A program made the translations under genes and the position numbers. Below are positions 10,173 to 20,538 of a DNA stretch of 64,000 nucleotides, piece by piece. How positions within the stretch are numbered: position 1 is the stretch's first letter; every line of letters starts with the position of its first letter. The notes under the pieces were generated by a model that saw nothing but the letters and a program-made list of their open reading frames with translations, searched no databases and had not been told where the DNA came from. Origin of the DNA: Photobacterium phosphoreum (GTDB taxonomy: Bacteria; Pseudomonadota; Gammaproteobacteria; Enterobacterales; Vibrionaceae); assembly GCF_002954725.1 (NCBI RefSeq), contig NZ_MSCQ01000001.1:2418788-2482787 (forward strand), read 5' to 3'.

Positions 10173-10441
10173 CCACCCAACGCGAGTTATTTATTCGTAA
10201 TCGGCTCGGGCTTCATGCTCGAGCTGCCATTAAATTGGTCGAGTTAGCGCAAAGCTTTAACGCTGTTATTACCATTACTAATGGTGATAACAGCGCAACA
10301 GCTGATAGCGTAATGGGGTTACTGATGCTTGATTCAGCACAAGGACAAAAAATCATGGTCAGTGCTCAAGGCCAAGATGCTCAATCTGCATTAATGGCCG
10401 TTGCAAACTTAATTGAAGCAGGGTTTGATGAAGACAATTAA
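10169..10441 (+). CDS. npr: NPr, HPr-like phosphocarrier of the nitrogen PTS
   Basis: 90 residues. HPr fold with the active histidine His16 in [10 protein letters not shown] and the second conserved block [12 protein letters not shown] where HPr has its regulatory serine region. It passes phosphate from EI-Ntr (PtsP, not in this window) to PtsN. Starts in an ATGA overlap with rapZ. Also called ptsO. It is the last gene of the rpoN run; no clear intrinsic terminator follows. Confidence 0.94.
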   Translation: MTTQRELFIRNRLGLHARAAIKLVELAQSFNAVITITNGDNSATADSVMGLLMLDSAQGQKIMVSAQGQDAQSALMAVANLIEAGFDEDN

Positions 10442-10485
10442 TCGACTACATATAATCGGCTATATATCTGACCATCGACTCTTTG

Positions 10486-10516
10486 TTGTAAATTAGGTGT
10501 TATTTCTCACTATAAT
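10486..10516 (+). promoter_or_regulatory. Candidate sigma-70 promoter for mgtE
   Basis: A perfect TATAAT at 10511-10516 is preceded by TTGTAA at 10486-10491, a 19-base spacer that is long for sigma-70. It is the best promoter in the 299-base npr-mgtE gap and would start transcription near 10523, leaving a leader of about 218 bases. Confidence 0.4.
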
Positions 10517-10522
10517 CAGTGT

Positions 10523-10574
10523 TATCGAATAGACTCATTTGTCATTAAATACGCTTTTTAGGCGTTATTCGATA
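10523..10574 (+). promoter_or_regulatory. Structured 5' leader element upstream of mgtE
   Basis: TATCGAATA (10523-10531) pairs perfectly with TATTCGATA (10566-10574); inside it ACGC (10551-10554) pairs with GCGT (10562-10565), and the two stems could stack. The outer arm begins about where the candidate promoter would start RNA. It may be a leader RNA structure or a DNA operator. The remaining ~165 bases before mgtE show nothing I can name. No match to a known Mg2+ riboswitch was recognised. Confidence 0.35.
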
Positions 10575-10740
10575 GAGAAAAAGCCTAAAATCTAAATAGA
10601 TAATCATAGTGATCATGCGTATCGCCCATACTTAACCGCTTTATAAACGAATTAAATCGCAATCAGCAGGAGACAAAGGCTAACTGATTACGTTAAAATT
10701 CAGCTTATTGCGCCATCAAATATAAGTGGGCCTAATACCT

Positions 10741-12102
10741 ATGGCGGATGTATTAGAACAAGATCAAACCCATCACACACTCCAAGAAGTCAACAAAGCG
10801 CTTGAAAATGGCATGTTTGTCCATGTTCGCCGGTTACTCCAAGATATGGAGCCGGAGGATATTGCTCATCTGTTAGAAGCCTCACCCCCGAAAGAACGTC
10901 AAGTCTTATGGCAATTGACGGATCCGGAAGAACAAGGTGAAATTCTTGATGAACTTTCTGAAGATGTAAAAGATGGCATCGTCTCGCAAATGGAGCCAGA
11001 AAAACTGGCGGCCGTTACCGAAGGCATGGAAAGCGATGATGTCGCGTACGTACTTCGTAGCCTCTCTGATGAGCGTTACCAAGAAGTATTGGCACAAATG
11101 GATGCCAACGATCGTCATCGTATCGAAGAAGCACTCGCCTATCCGGAAGATACTGCCGGTGGCATGATGAGTACCGATTTTATCACTATTCGTGGTGACG
11201 TAACTGCCGATGTGGTATTACGTTATTTACGCATGCGTGGTGAACTTCCAGAAGCAACCGATTCACTATATGTTGTTGATAATGAACAAATTTTAATTGG
11301 TCACTTATCACTATCAACCTTGATCACCACTCAACCTGATATCGAAATTAAAGATGTCATGCAAGATGCTGATGAAGCGATTGCCGTTGATATGGCAGAC
11401 AGTGAAATAGCCAATATCTTTGAACGTCGAAATTGGATATCAGCCCCTGTTGTTGATACTAATAATCACCTTGTCGGTCGTATTACTATCGATGACGTGG
11501 TTGACTTGATCCGTGAAGAAGCAGAACACTCGATGATGTCCATGGCAGGTATGGATGATGACGAAGATACTTTTGCACCCGTATTAAAATCAGCCAAAAG
11601 CCGAAGTATTTGGCTTGGGGTTAATGTCCTGACAGCTTTAGCTGCAGCATCTGTTTCCAATATGTTTGAACACACTTTACAACAGATGGCGACCGTCGCG
11701 GTATTAATGACAATCGTGCCCTCAATGGGTGGTGTTGCGGGTAACCAAACCGTTGCACTGGTTATTCGTGGTCTGGCTGTCGGCCATATCGGTGAGAGCA
11801 ACACCCGCTGGCTACTGAGCAAAGAAGCCCGCGTCGGTTTAATTAACGGCGTAGTTTGGGCGTTAATTATCGGTCTGGTGGTCTTTATTTGGAAAGGCAG
11901 CTTGATACTTAGCGTGATTATGGCAGGAGCGATGTTAGCTAACCTGTTTATTGCGGGTGTCGCTGGAGTATTAATTCCAATTGGACTTAAAAAACTCAAG
12001 ATAGACCCAGCACTTGCAGGCGGTATGGCACTCACAACCTGTACTGATATTGTCGGTTTAATGGTGTTCTTAGGTCTAGCAACGATCTTTATCACACCTT
12101 AA
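10741..12102 (+). CDS. mgtE: MgtE family magnesium channel/transporter
   Basis: 453 residues from the ATG at 10741. N-terminal superhelical domain (about 20-125), tandem CBS domains (about 130-255), a plug helix, then five membrane segments (about 285-453) with the pore region SMGGVAGNQTVALVIRG and the last-helix TTCTDIVGLMVFLGLA. MgtE is a Mg2+ channel gated by Mg2+ bound to the cytosolic domains. A GTG at 10726 adds five residues but matches no conserved start. It has its own leader (10517-10740) and a strong terminator. Confidence 0.94.
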   Translation: MADVLEQDQTHHTLQEVNKALENGMFVHVRRLLQDMEPEDIAHLLEASPPKERQVLWQLTDPEEQGEILDELSEDVKDGIVSQMEPEKLAAVTEGMESDDVAYVLRSLSDERYQEVLAQMDANDRHRIEEALAYPEDTAGGMMSTDFITIRGDVTADVVLRYLRMRGELPEATDSLYVVDNEQILIGHLSLSTLITTQPDIEIKDVMQDADEAIAVDMADSEIANIFERRNWISAPVVDTNNHLVGRITIDDVVDLIREEAEHSMMSMAGMDDDEDTFAPVLKSAKSRSIWLGVNVLTALAAASVSNMFEHTLQQMATVAVLMTIVPSMGGVAGNQTVALVIRGLAVGHIGESNTRWLLSKEARVGLINGVVWALIIGLVVFIWKGSLILSVIMAGAMLANLFIAGVAGVLIPIGLKKLKIDPALAGGMALTTCTDIVGLMVFLGLATIFITP

Positions 12103-12124
12103 TAAATACTAATTGCACCGTTTA

Positions 12125-12160
12125 AAAAAGCCCGAATCAAACGCTTGATTCGGGCTTTTT
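12125..12160. terminator. Bidirectional intrinsic terminator, mgtE / pmbA
   Basis: A 16-base perfect stem (12125-12140 and 12145-12160) with loop ACGC. The GC core GCCCGAATCAA is flanked by five A on one side and five T on the other, so it can end both mgtE (plus) and pmbA (minus), whose stop is at 12191. Confidence 0.92.
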
Positions 12161-12190
12161 ATTGCGTATAAATAGCAGTGTTAAAAATAA

Positions 12191-13534
12191 TTATTCGCCA
12201 GCAATTTTCATTGAATCTAACAACATTGATCCAGTTAGGATCTGACTGCGAGTTTCAGTATCACTACCAATCGCAACAATGTTTTGCATCATATCTTTAA
12301 GATTACCTGCAATGGTAATTTCAGAAACAGGGTATTGAATTTGACCATTCTCAACCCAGAAGCCAGCAGCACCACGCGAGTAATCGCCAGTGATAATGTT
12401 AACCCCTTGACCCATCAATTCAGTCACCAACAACCCACGATCCATCTTTTTCAGCATTTGCTCAAAGCTTTCGCCAGTTGATGACACCATCCAGTTGTGA
12501 ATACCACCAGCATGACCCGTTGGCTGCATCTTCATCTTACGCGCGGCATAACTGGTTAATAGATATGTTTGCAGTGCACCGCCAGTGATGATCTCACGAT
12601 CAAAGGTCGCTAAACCTTCACTATCAAACGGTGTACTTGCCATACCCCGTAAAATATGTGGACGCTCACTGATGTTTAACCACTCAGGGAAAATTTGTTC
12701 GCCAAGCTTATCAAGTAAGAACGACGATTTACGGTATAAGTTAGCACCGCTGATCCCCATCACTAAATGACCAAACAATCCAGTCGCAACATCCGCTGCA
12801 AACATCACTGGTGCTTCACGGGTAGTAAGTTTTTGCGGATCAATACGGCTAACGGTACGCTCTGCCGCATGGCGACCGACACGTTCAGGGGTCCACATAT
12901 CAGACGCTAAACGTGACGTCGTATAACTATAATCACGTTCCATATTGCCGTTTTTGCCTTCACTGATCACACAGCAACTGATGCTATGACGACTAGAAGC
13001 ATAACTGGCTAGCATACCGTGACTATTACCGTAAACACGTACACCATAGTGACTGTCGTAACTCGCACCGTCACTTTGTTTCACGCGCGGATCAAACGCC
13101 AGTGCCGCTTCTTCAGCAGCAATTGCAATGGCGGCAGCACGATCAGGTTCAGGCTCATCAGGATGAAATAAGTCTAAATCAGGAATATTACGCGCCATCA
13201 ACTCCGCTGGGCCGGGGCCAGCAAACGGATCTTCAGAGGTGTAATTTGCAATGTCTAAAGCGGCAGCAACCGTTTGGGCAATCGCCGCTTCGCTTAAATC
13301 TGATGTCGATGCACTGCCTTTACGATTACCGCGATACACAGTAATGCCTAATGCACCATCGCTATTAAATTCAACATTTTCAACTTCACACATGCGAGTT
13401 GAAACACTGATACCTGTTGTTTTGTTAATGGCTACTTCGGCTGCATCAGCCTGTTTACCAGCAACTTCAAGCGCTTTTGCTACTGCAGCTTCAAGTTCAA
13501 CGCGCTGATGAGCAACCTGTTCTCTTACGTCCAT
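12191..13534 (-). CDS. pmbA: PmbA/TldE, partner subunit of the TldD/TldE metalloprotease
   Basis: 447 residues, near the E. coli length. PmbA/TldE family throughout: N-terminal domain 1 (about 30-200) and C-terminal domain with [16 protein letters not shown] near the end. It lacks the HExxxH metal motif that TldD carries. TldD/TldE cut unfolded or modified peptides, for example microcin B17 precursor and CcdA. tldD lies 700 bases away, separated by darP on the other strand. Confidence 0.94.
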   Translation of the reverse strand: MDVREQVAHQRVELEAAVAKALEVAGKQADAAEVAINKTTGISVSTRMCEVENVEFNSDGALGITVYRGNRKGSASTSDLSEAAIAQTVAAALDIANYTSEDPFAGPGPAELMARNIPDLDLFHPDEPEPDRAAAIAIAAEEAALAFDPRVKQSDGASYDSHYGVRVYGNSHGMLASYASSRHSISCCVISEGKNGNMERDYSYTTSRLASDMWTPERVGRHAAERTVSRIDPQKLTTREAPVMFAADVATGLFGHLVMGISGANLYRKSSFLLDKLGEQIFPEWLNISERPHILRGMASTPFDSEGLATFDREIITGGALQTYLLTSYAARKMKMQPTGHAGGIHNWMVSSTGESFEQMLKKMDRGLLVTELMGQGVNIITGDYSRGAAGFWVENGQIQYPVSEITIAGNLKDMMQNIVAIGSDTETRSQILTGSMLLDSMKIAGE

Positions 13535-13648
13535 ACAATCACTTAAGGTTAGGGTTTAGCTTATTAGTTATAGAATAATGTAATTTACGCCCAAAATCGT
13601 TATTAAACTGATAAAATAGAACTATTGATACAATGAGTGAGCCCATTT

Positions 13649-14173
13649 ATGAGCCGTAAAAACAAGAAAGCCCCTTGGGATGAAGAAGAAGAAATCATCT
13701 GGGTAAGTAAGTCCGAGATGAAACGTGACATGGAAGAGTTGCAAAAAATTGGCGAAGCGTTAGTTGAATTAACACCCAACGCACTCGCAAAAGTGCCATT
13801 AGATGAAGAAATGATGGCCGCAATTAAAGACGCGCAACGCTTTAGTAAAGAAGCGCGTCGTCGTCAATTGCAGTTTATTGGTAAGCAGATGCGTCATATG
13901 GATCTCGACCCAATTCAAGCCGCACTCGACAAATTAAATAATAAGCACTCCCAACATACTGTTGCCCTTAAGAAGCTTGAAATTAAACGTGACAAGCTCG
14001 TTGAGAATGGTGACAGCATGCTAAATGCTATTTTGGTTGATCATCCTGATGCTGATCGCCAACACCTACGCCAATTGATGCGTCAAGCAGCAAAAGAAAA
14101 GGCGCAGGAAAAACCAGGCAAGGCCAACCGTGAGATTTTTCAATATTTGAAATCTCTTTACCTTGCTGATTAA
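13649..14173 (+). CDS. darP: DarP (YjgA), dual-action ribosome maturation protein
   Basis: 174 residues. Acidic N-terminus ([21 protein letters not shown]) followed by a basic helical protein with [19 protein letters not shown] and ending [14 protein letters not shown], the YjgA/DUF615 pattern. It associates with late 50S precursors and helps peptidyl-transferase-centre maturation. The ATG at 13649 is preferred over a GTG at 13637. It sits alone between pmbA and tldD, on the opposite strand. Confidence 0.93.
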   Translation: MSRKNKKAPWDEEEEIIWVSKSEMKRDMEELQKIGEALVELTPNALAKVPLDEEMMAAIKDAQRFSKEARRRQLQFIGKQMRHMDLDPIQAALDKLNNKHSQHTVALKKLEIKRDKLVENGDSMLNAILVDHPDADRQHLRQLMRQAAKEKAQEKPGKANREIFQYLKSLYLAD

Positions 14174-14200
14174 TCGCTTCGATTAATGTACATACGAACA

Positions 14201-14230
14201 AAAAATGCCAGCATCTCTGCTGGCATTTTT
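14201..14230. terminator. Bidirectional intrinsic terminator, darP / tldD
   Basis: Perfect 13-base stem, arms 14201-14213 and 14218-14230, loop TCTC, with A and T tracts on the outer ends. It serves darP on the plus strand and tldD on the minus strand (stop at 14277). Confidence 0.92.
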
Positions 14231-14276
14231 ATTTAAACAACGGCGGTAATCGCTACAGTGACAGAGTCACTGATAG

Positions 14277-15725
14277 TTATTCCGTACCACCAACGGTCAT
14301 TGAATCAATCTTCAGTGTCGGTTGACCCACGCCTACAGGCACGCTCTGACCCGCTTTACCACACACACCAACCCCACGGTCGATATCAAGATCATTACCG
14401 ACCATAGACACCTGCTGCATCGCTTCAATACCGCTACCGATTAAGGTCGCACCTTTAATTGGACGGGTTACTTTACCGTTCTCAATTAAATAAGCTTCTG
14501 AGGCAGAGAACACAAATTTACCCGAGGTAATATCAACCTGACCACCACCAAAGTTTGGCGCATAGATACCATTTTTAACACTAGCAATGATTTCTTCAGG
14601 AGTATGTTCACCCGGTAACATGTATGTATTGGTCATACGTGGCATCGGTAAATGGGCATAAGATTCACGACGACCATTACCTGTCGGTGCCACACCCATT
14701 AAACGTGCATTGAGCTTATCTTGCATATAGCCTTTAAGCTTACCACCTTCAACCAGTACATTGTGCTGACCCGGAGTGCCTTCATCATCAATGTTAATTG
14801 AACCACGACGATTAATCAGCGTTCCATCATCAACAATAGTACACAGTGAAGATGTAACCTGCTGCCCAATTTGTCCGGCAAACATTGATGAACCTTTACG
14901 GTTAAAATCACCTTCTAAACCGTGACCAACCGCTTCATGTAATAATACACCCGGCCAACCAGCACCCAATACAATCGGCATAGTGCCAGCAGGTGCAGCA
15001 TCCGCTTCAAGGTTAACTAATGCTTGGCGAATGGCTTCATCAGCAAAAAAGATCGCTTGGCTTTTACCGCTTGAATCTTCCGTTAAAAACGTTTCATAAC
15101 CATAACGACCACCGCCGCCAGCACTACCACGCTCACGCTTATCGCCTTTCTCAACCAAGACCGTAACCGACAACCGCACTAATGGGCGTATATCTGCCGC
15201 ATAGGTGCCGTCTAATGCCGCCACTAATACTTCTTCGTAAACACCATTAATACTGGCAGACACTTCAGTAACCAGTGGCTCTTTAGTACGAATGTAGCGA
15301 TCGATTTCTTCAAGCAAGGCAATCTTTTGGTATTTATCAAAACTACCTAATGGATTGCTCGGTGAATAAATGCCAGACGATGCCATCGGTGCAAATGTCT
15401 GAACCTTACCATTACCACCTTGACGTACAATCCCGCGTGCCGCTTTCGCACTTTGGGTTAATGCTAATAAGTTAATTTGATCCGAGTAAGCAAAACCGGT
15501 TTTCTCACCCGCAACAGCACGAACACCAACACCGCGATCAATGTTAAACGAGCCATCTTTAATAATGCTATCTTCTAACACTAACGACTCATGCCAGCAT
15601 GATTGAAAATAGATATCAGCATAATCAACATCACGAGTAGCAATTAAGCCAAGGATCTTATGCAATTCATCACGACCAAGACCGGACTGGTCTAGCATGG
15701 TACTTTCTACTGTGTTAAGGGTCAT
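14277..15725 (-). CDS. tldD: TldD metalloprotease subunit
   Basis: 482 residues, one more than E. coli TldD. The zinc-binding HEAVGH motif is at 263-268, followed by [11 protein letters not shown]; the C-terminal part has [20 protein letters not shown]. With PmbA it forms a heterodimeric peptidase acting on small unfolded peptides. Starts 14 bases after the nitrilase gene, so it is at the end of the run nit-tldD. Confidence 0.95.
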   Translation of the reverse strand: MTLNTVESTMLDQSGLGRDELHKILGLIATRDVDYADIYFQSCWHESLVLEDSIIKDGSFNIDRGVGVRAVAGEKTGFAYSDQINLLALTQSAKAARGIVRQGGNGKVQTFAPMASSGIYSPSNPLGSFDKYQKIALLEEIDRYIRTKEPLVTEVSASINGVYEEVLVAALDGTYAADIRPLVRLSVTVLVEKGDKRERGSAGGGGRYGYETFLTEDSSGKSQAIFFADEAIRQALVNLEADAAPAGTMPIVLGAGWPGVLLHEAVGHGLEGDFNRKGSSMFAGQIGQQVTSSLCTIVDDGTLINRRGSINIDDEGTPGQHNVLVEGGKLKGYMQDKLNARLMGVAPTGNGRRESYAHLPMPRMTNTYMLPGEHTPEEIIASVKNGIYAPNFGGGQVDITSGKFVFSASEAYLIENGKVTRPIKGATLIGSGIEAMQQVSMVGNDLDIDRGVGVCGKAGQSVPVGVGQPTLKIDSMTVGGTE

Positions 15726-15739
15726 TAATTTGCTCTTAA

Positions 15740-16561
15740 TTATTGAATATGACTGAATACCAATCGGGCATGATCAGCCACTGGCATATTGGTGCGAATC
15801 TTATGTGCTAATTGTAAATCAACATTCGCTGTCAGAACACCCGTTCCTTGTTGTTGGCAAGCAACCACTTGCCCCCATGGATCAACGATCATTGAGTGAC
15901 CCCAGGTTTCTCGAGTTTCATTGTGCTCGCCCCACTGGGCAGCTGCAACCACCCAACACTGAGTTTCAATAGCGCGGGCACGAACGAGTACTTCCCAATG
16001 AGCTCGTCCAGTTAACTTGGTAAATGCTGCAGGAATCACTATTATATCAGCACCTTGCTGACGTAACTCGCCATAAAGTTGCGGAAAACGAATGTCATAA
16101 CAAATTGATAATCCAAGTTTACCAAAAGGTGTCTCTATCACTTTTATGTCATCGCCAGCTTTAAAGGTATCAGATTCTCGGTAACTCTGATGTTTATCCG
16201 CGACATTAACATCAAACATATGCATTTTATTATAATGCGCTTGAATTTTACCCTGATCATCAAATAACACCGCCGTGGTGGTGATGCTACCATCAGCATG
16301 TAGGATTGGCATTGAGCCTATCAATAACCACACCCCTAATTGTTGCGAATACTGGGATAATTGTTGCTGTAATGGGCCATCACCGAGAGGTTCAGCCCAA
16401 CGTTGGTAATCGACTTTACTGCCAAAAACGATCGTATTTTCAGGGGTCACAATTAATTTCGCCCCTTGTAGCTGTAACCCTTGCATAAACTTTTTTAATT
16501 GGTTCAGGTTACGCTCAGGATCAGTGCCTGAGTTCATTTGTACTACACCAATCTTGCTCAT
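15740..16561 (-). CDS. Nitrilase-superfamily amidohydrolase (Nit1/YbeM-like)
   Basis: 273 residues. The carbon-nitrogen hydrolase triad is complete: Glu41 in TPEN, Lys112 in YNKMHMFDV and Cys154 in SICYDIRFP. The HMFDV and CYDIRFP signatures place it with Nit1-type enzymes, whose known activity is hydrolysis of deaminated glutathione (metabolite repair). Substrate is inferred from family only. It lies between yhdP and tldD on the same strand, a common vibrio arrangement. Confidence 0.88.
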   Translation of the reverse strand: MSKIGVVQMNSGTDPERNLNQLKKFMQGLQLQGAKLIVTPENTIVFGSKVDYQRWAEPLGDGPLQQQLSQYSQQLGVWLLIGSMPILHADGSITTTAVLFDDQGKIQAHYNKMHMFDVNVADKHQSYRESDTFKAGDDIKVIETPFGKLGLSICYDIRFPQLYGELRQQGADIIVIPAAFTKLTGRAHWEVLVRARAIETQCWVVAAAQWGEHNETRETWGHSMIVDPWGQVVACQQQGTGVLTANVDLQLAHKIRTNMPVADHARLVFSHIQ

Positions 16562-16625
16562 GGCTATCTCCCTGAACTATATATGAAATAAATCACATTC
16601 ATTGCGATACCACCAAAGTGACAGC

Positions 16626-19600
16626 TTAAAACTTACTGTTCTCTGGTATTTTATATTCGCCTTCTAAGCGTGAGCGCTCAACCACTTTTGGCGAGTCTAT
16701 CGGCCCCGTCACTTGATAATTCACCTGCGTAATCACATCAAGCACGGGTGATAATACGGTTGAGATCGCCAACACATACAATGCAACTTGCGGGGCCACG
16801 GCAAAGGCCGTCATCACGGGCAATCCTGAAGTAAAATCAGGAATAAATTTAACGTTAGCATTAATTTTTTCGTCAATCAGATTCACTTTACCGTTGATGA
16901 ACATATCACCGGCTAACGCTTGCATTTTAATATTATTACTATCAAAAATACCGTCTTTGATAGTGCCGTTACCACGAATATAATTAAAGGCTAAACCGTT
17001 ATCAAATATTCCAGAAAAATCGAGTTTCATTTTTCGAATAATAGAATCGAGACTAAATAAACCTAATAATCGCCCTGCACCACCGACACCACTGACAACC
17101 CCTTTACCAATATCTGTCGTCACTTTGCCATTTAATGTCGTGCGATCAATATTCCAAGGGCTACCTTGCCAATCAATCATGACATGAGTATTAAACGGTG
17201 CATCTTGAACACCACCTGAGATCCCAAACCGATCGAGTAAATCAGTACTATTAGTACCACTGATCATAACATCGAGCTTAGTGTGATTACGCGGTTGACG
17301 CAGACTCCAGTCACCTGATGCCGTTAACTTCACATTACCAGATTTGATTTTAAACTGCTGCAACTGCAAACGCTGATTATTCTTCGTTAACGTTGCTGTT
17401 ACCGCCCCTAAGCGATAACCTTGTAACCATGCATCTGCAATCGATAAGTCAATCGCAGGTATCGCTGCCATGATGCTGCGATCGTTTGCGGTAACTAAGG
17501 TTGATGGCGGTTGGGTGGTTAATATTGGGGTTAATAATGCGCTAGGTGGCTGCGGCTCTAATTGCGGTAAATTAAGATGTAATGATTTTAAAATGACATT
17601 CAATGGCTGATTCTTAACCCATGAAATATAGCCACTCGCCTCACGTGATGCCAATTTTATCGACCAGCCTAATCCGCGTGTTGCTACCGTATCAACTTGA
17701 TGCCAAGTAAGACCGCCTAAGGTTAACTTACCAATCTTCGCTATCACGCGGGTTGGTAAAGGTAATGAAAATGCCGCTGTCTGAGTCGTTGTCCCTGACG
17801 ATAATGAAGCATGGTTATCCGTTAATTGTTTTACTACTGCCAGCCATTGATCAGCATTAAATTGACGACTATTAATCTGTACTTGTTGACCTTGTAACGG
17901 CTGGGCTAATAATCTCCTTTCACCTATCGTAAGGTTACTGGCGATAATTTTAGGTGTTTTTGTCAGCAATGATACCTGTGCTTGATAACTAACATCAGGT
18001 AATAAAGCTTGAGCATACAACTGGGTTTTATTGCCATTAACGCTGACTGTTAGCGCTGTAGCAGTATCTTGAGGTTGCTGCAATGGATAAGGTAATTGAG
18101 TACTGATATGGGTTAATGGGATTGTAACTCCAACGTTATAATCAAACCTACTCGGTTTAATATTAACCCCAACATGAGCCTTCCAATCACTGCTTCCACT
18201 AATATTTGTTAATAATGCTGGCGGTAAAAAAGCGTTTAATTTAGCTAATTGCCATTGTCCACCAACACTGACATTGACTTTATAATCGGCTGACTTGTTA
18301 ACGTTGTTACCATCAAATCCAAACTGAATGGGCTGTTGATATAACAATCCTGTTAGCCCTTGGGCGTTAATCTTATTATTATGAAAACCTAAGCTACCGT
18401 TGACATTATCTATCGCTAAATGTGGCGTTGTCAGTGTGATTGGGGTGTGTTTGAAATACACCTTACCGCTAGCATCAACCTCAGTACCATCAAACGGAAT
18501 ATCCAAATTAAGCCTTGCGGTAACAGGTCCAGCGACATTGATGGTCGTCAAGGCACTCCCCACCGAGCTTGCCAATGGACTATTAAGCATGTAATGACGA
18601 ACTTGATCTCCCGTAGCCGCAAGATCGATGGCAAGTTTAAGGCGACCATGGGGCGTTAAGTCAGCCTCACCGACCACGTGAGAACTACGCGCACCTAATG
18701 TTTTAACATGATCAGCATCAAGGTACATTTTGTCATTTTCAAATAACAAATTGAGCTTCATATCTTGTAATAATGGCCATTTAGGATCAAAACTAAATTT
18801 TGCCTGTGTTAATGGCACAAAGGCTTGAAACACACCATCATGGTGCTGATAGGGAAAGGTATTTAATGCGCCATACCACAGAATACGCGCAGACTTAACT
18901 TTACCGCCTTTAATCGCCTTCGCTAAATAATCCGTCAAGCGATCTCCCAGCGCGGGTCGCGGTAAATAACGCCAAGTTTGACCAGCATCTACCACGTCAG
19001 CTTCACCATATAATGACAACCAAGGCGATCCCTCTCGCGGTATATCAACCCGAGCTTGTCCAGCAAAGCTTAAATCTGGTGTTGCCAGCGCAAGTTGATC
19101 ACTCCATAAGGTGGTGGTTTGAGCATCCCGATGCCAATAAGCCTGAATTTGAGCTTGGTTTATTTTGAGTGGTTTAGCAAACACACGCTCATAGGCAAAA
19201 CTATCGGCTGCGACATTGAGGGTGACTTTACCTTGCAGACCATCCCCTGCAACAGTGGCATTTAAATGATTGATCCCCGGGATCCATTGCCACGGTTTAA
19301 CACTTAACTGTTGTACCTTAAATGAAAATCGAGGCACTTTATTGGGCTCACCAGCAACTCGAATCTGGGTCAATAACCCACTTGGCTTAAGATGCTGCAC
19401 CGCATTAACCAGCGAATTGGTTGACGGCAAAAAATCAATTAATGGCAATAACCGTTGCAAAGCAATATTACTTAATGCCAGTTTCCATTGCTTTAATTGA
19501 TCGTGATCCGTAAAGCTTAATTGGCCCGCGATATCAAAGGTTGGCCACGCAATATCATCGGTATAAATAGCAAATTTTTCAGTATCAATCCGCCATGTTC

Positions 19601-20516
19601 GTGAACCATCTGCTAATCGAATCGGTCTTAATGCCACCAGCCCCTGTTGAATATTAATTTGATGCTGCTGATTATTTTCTTGCCAGTCAATAATACTGTT
19701 ATTGATCTTCGCTTTACCATTCTCAATCTGACCTTGTTTTAGTGTCAACCACGCTTCGACTCCAATCTCGCTATGGGTAATATTTGCCATTCCAGCGAGT
19801 TGTTTATTGAGCCATGGTGTGACAGAAACATGTTCACCTTTAATATACAAAGAGCCGGACAAACTATTCAGTCCGCCTTGTTCAGATATATTGGCTTTAA
19901 CCGCTAATTGTCCAAGATCCGTATTAGTAAAATTAATACTTCCCTGCGCTAAATGACGCCCGTTAACATTGGCCCAATCAAGCTGTTTAATATTAAGTTG
20001 TTGCTGAAGACCTGACGGTGCAATAAAAGACACCGATGAATCGAGGAGTTGAAACTGCCCTAAGCGGGTAAAAAACAGCTGCTCTAAACGTTGGGCGACA
20101 CTGGCATCAGCCCTATTTGACGCTGATGAAGACGGTTTTATTTTAGTAAGATCAAGATCAACCTGCCGAATGGTCACTTGTTTGAAAATAGGACGTAAAT
20201 GCAGTGCAGACTGCCAAATATCAAAATAAAATCCAATCTGGCCAATTTCAGCCAATGGTTGCGAATGATGTGGCGCAGAGAGGGTAATACCAGATAACGT
20301 TAAAGCAGGCCCTGCAGCTTGCCAGCGTCCTTCAATATCGGTTAATTTTAAAGAAATATCCGCCTGCTGAGACACCCATTGTGCTATCGGCTGGCGGTAA
20401 TCATTGAGGTGAGGAAGCAGTATCCTTAATCCGGTGATTACTGAGGCTAAGAGTAACGATATAATTACTACCAACCATAAACCACCGCGTACAAGGCGTA
20501 CGAGTATCTTGGGCAC
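16626..20516 (-). CDS. yhdP: YhdP, AsmA-like inter-membrane phospholipid transport protein
   Basis: 1296 residues, slightly above E. coli YhdP. One N-terminal membrane anchor (about 10-30), then a very long periplasmic region rich in short beta strands (DUF3971 and AsmA-like C-terminal parts), ending with TAFAVAPQVALYVLAISTVL and a charged tail. With TamB and YdbH it is needed for bulk phospholipid movement to the outer membrane. Lies between rng and the nitrilase gene, as in E. coli and vibrios where rng-yhdP-tldD is conserved. Confidence 0.93.
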   Translation of the reverse strand: MPKILVRLVRGGLWLVVIISLLLASVITGLRILLPHLNDYRQPIAQWVSQQADISLKLTDIEGRWQAAGPALTLSGITLSAPHHSQPLAEIGQIGFYFDIWQSALHLRPIFKQVTIRQVDLDLTKIKPSSSASNRADASVAQRLEQLFFTRLGQFQLLDSSVSFIAPSGLQQQLNIKQLDWANVNGRHLAQGSINFTNTDLGQLAVKANISEQGGLNSLSGSLYIKGEHVSVTPWLNKQLAGMANITHSEIGVEAWLTLKQGQIENGKAKINNSIIDWQENNQQHQINIQQGLVALRPIRLADGSRTWRIDTEKFAIYTDDIAWPTFDIAGQLSFTDHDQLKQWKLALSNIALQRLLPLIDFLPSTNSLVNAVQHLKPSGLLTQIRVAGEPNKVPRFSFKVQQLSVKPWQWIPGINHLNATVAGDGLQGKVTLNVAADSFAYERVFAKPLKINQAQIQAYWHRDAQTTTLWSDQLALATPDLSFAGQARVDIPREGSPWLSLYGEADVVDAGQTWRYLPRPALGDRLTDYLAKAIKGGKVKSARILWYGALNTFPYQHHDGVFQAFVPLTQAKFSFDPKWPLLQDMKLNLLFENDKMYLDADHVKTLGARSSHVVGEADLTPHGRLKLAIDLAATGDQVRHYMLNSPLASSVGSALTTINVAGPVTARLNLDIPFDGTEVDASGKVYFKHTPITLTTPHLAIDNVNGSLGFHNNKINAQGLTGLLYQQPIQFGFDGNNVNKSADYKVNVSVGGQWQLAKLNAFLPPALLTNISGSSDWKAHVGVNIKPSRFDYNVGVTIPLTHISTQLPYPLQQPQDTATALTVSVNGNKTQLYAQALLPDVSYQAQVSLLTKTPKIIASNLTIGERRLLAQPLQGQQVQINSRQFNADQWLAVVKQLTDNHASLSSGTTTQTAAFSLPLPTRVIAKIGKLTLGGLTWHQVDTVATRGLGWSIKLASREASGYISWVKNQPLNVILKSLHLNLPQLEPQPPSALLTPILTTQPPSTLVTANDRSIMAAIPAIDLSIADAWLQGYRLGAVTATLTKNNQRLQLQQFKIKSGNVKLTASGDWSLRQPRNHTKLDVMISGTNSTDLLDRFGISGGVQDAPFNTHVMIDWQGSPWNIDRTTLNGKVTTDIGKGVVSGVGGAGRLLGLFSLDSIIRKMKLDFSGIFDNGLAFNYIRGNGTIKDGIFDSNNIKMQALAGDMFINGKVNLIDEKINANVKFIPDFTSGLPVMTAFAVAPQVALYVLAISTVLSPVLDVITQVNYQVTGPIDSPKVVERSRLEGEYKIPENSKF

Positions 20517-20538
20517 TGTTACTTCCTCACTGAGTACA

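Noticed and set aside
11466..12095. 209-codon minus-strand frame opposite mgtE
   Set aside because: Antisense shadow of membrane-protein codons; no ribosome site and no family features.
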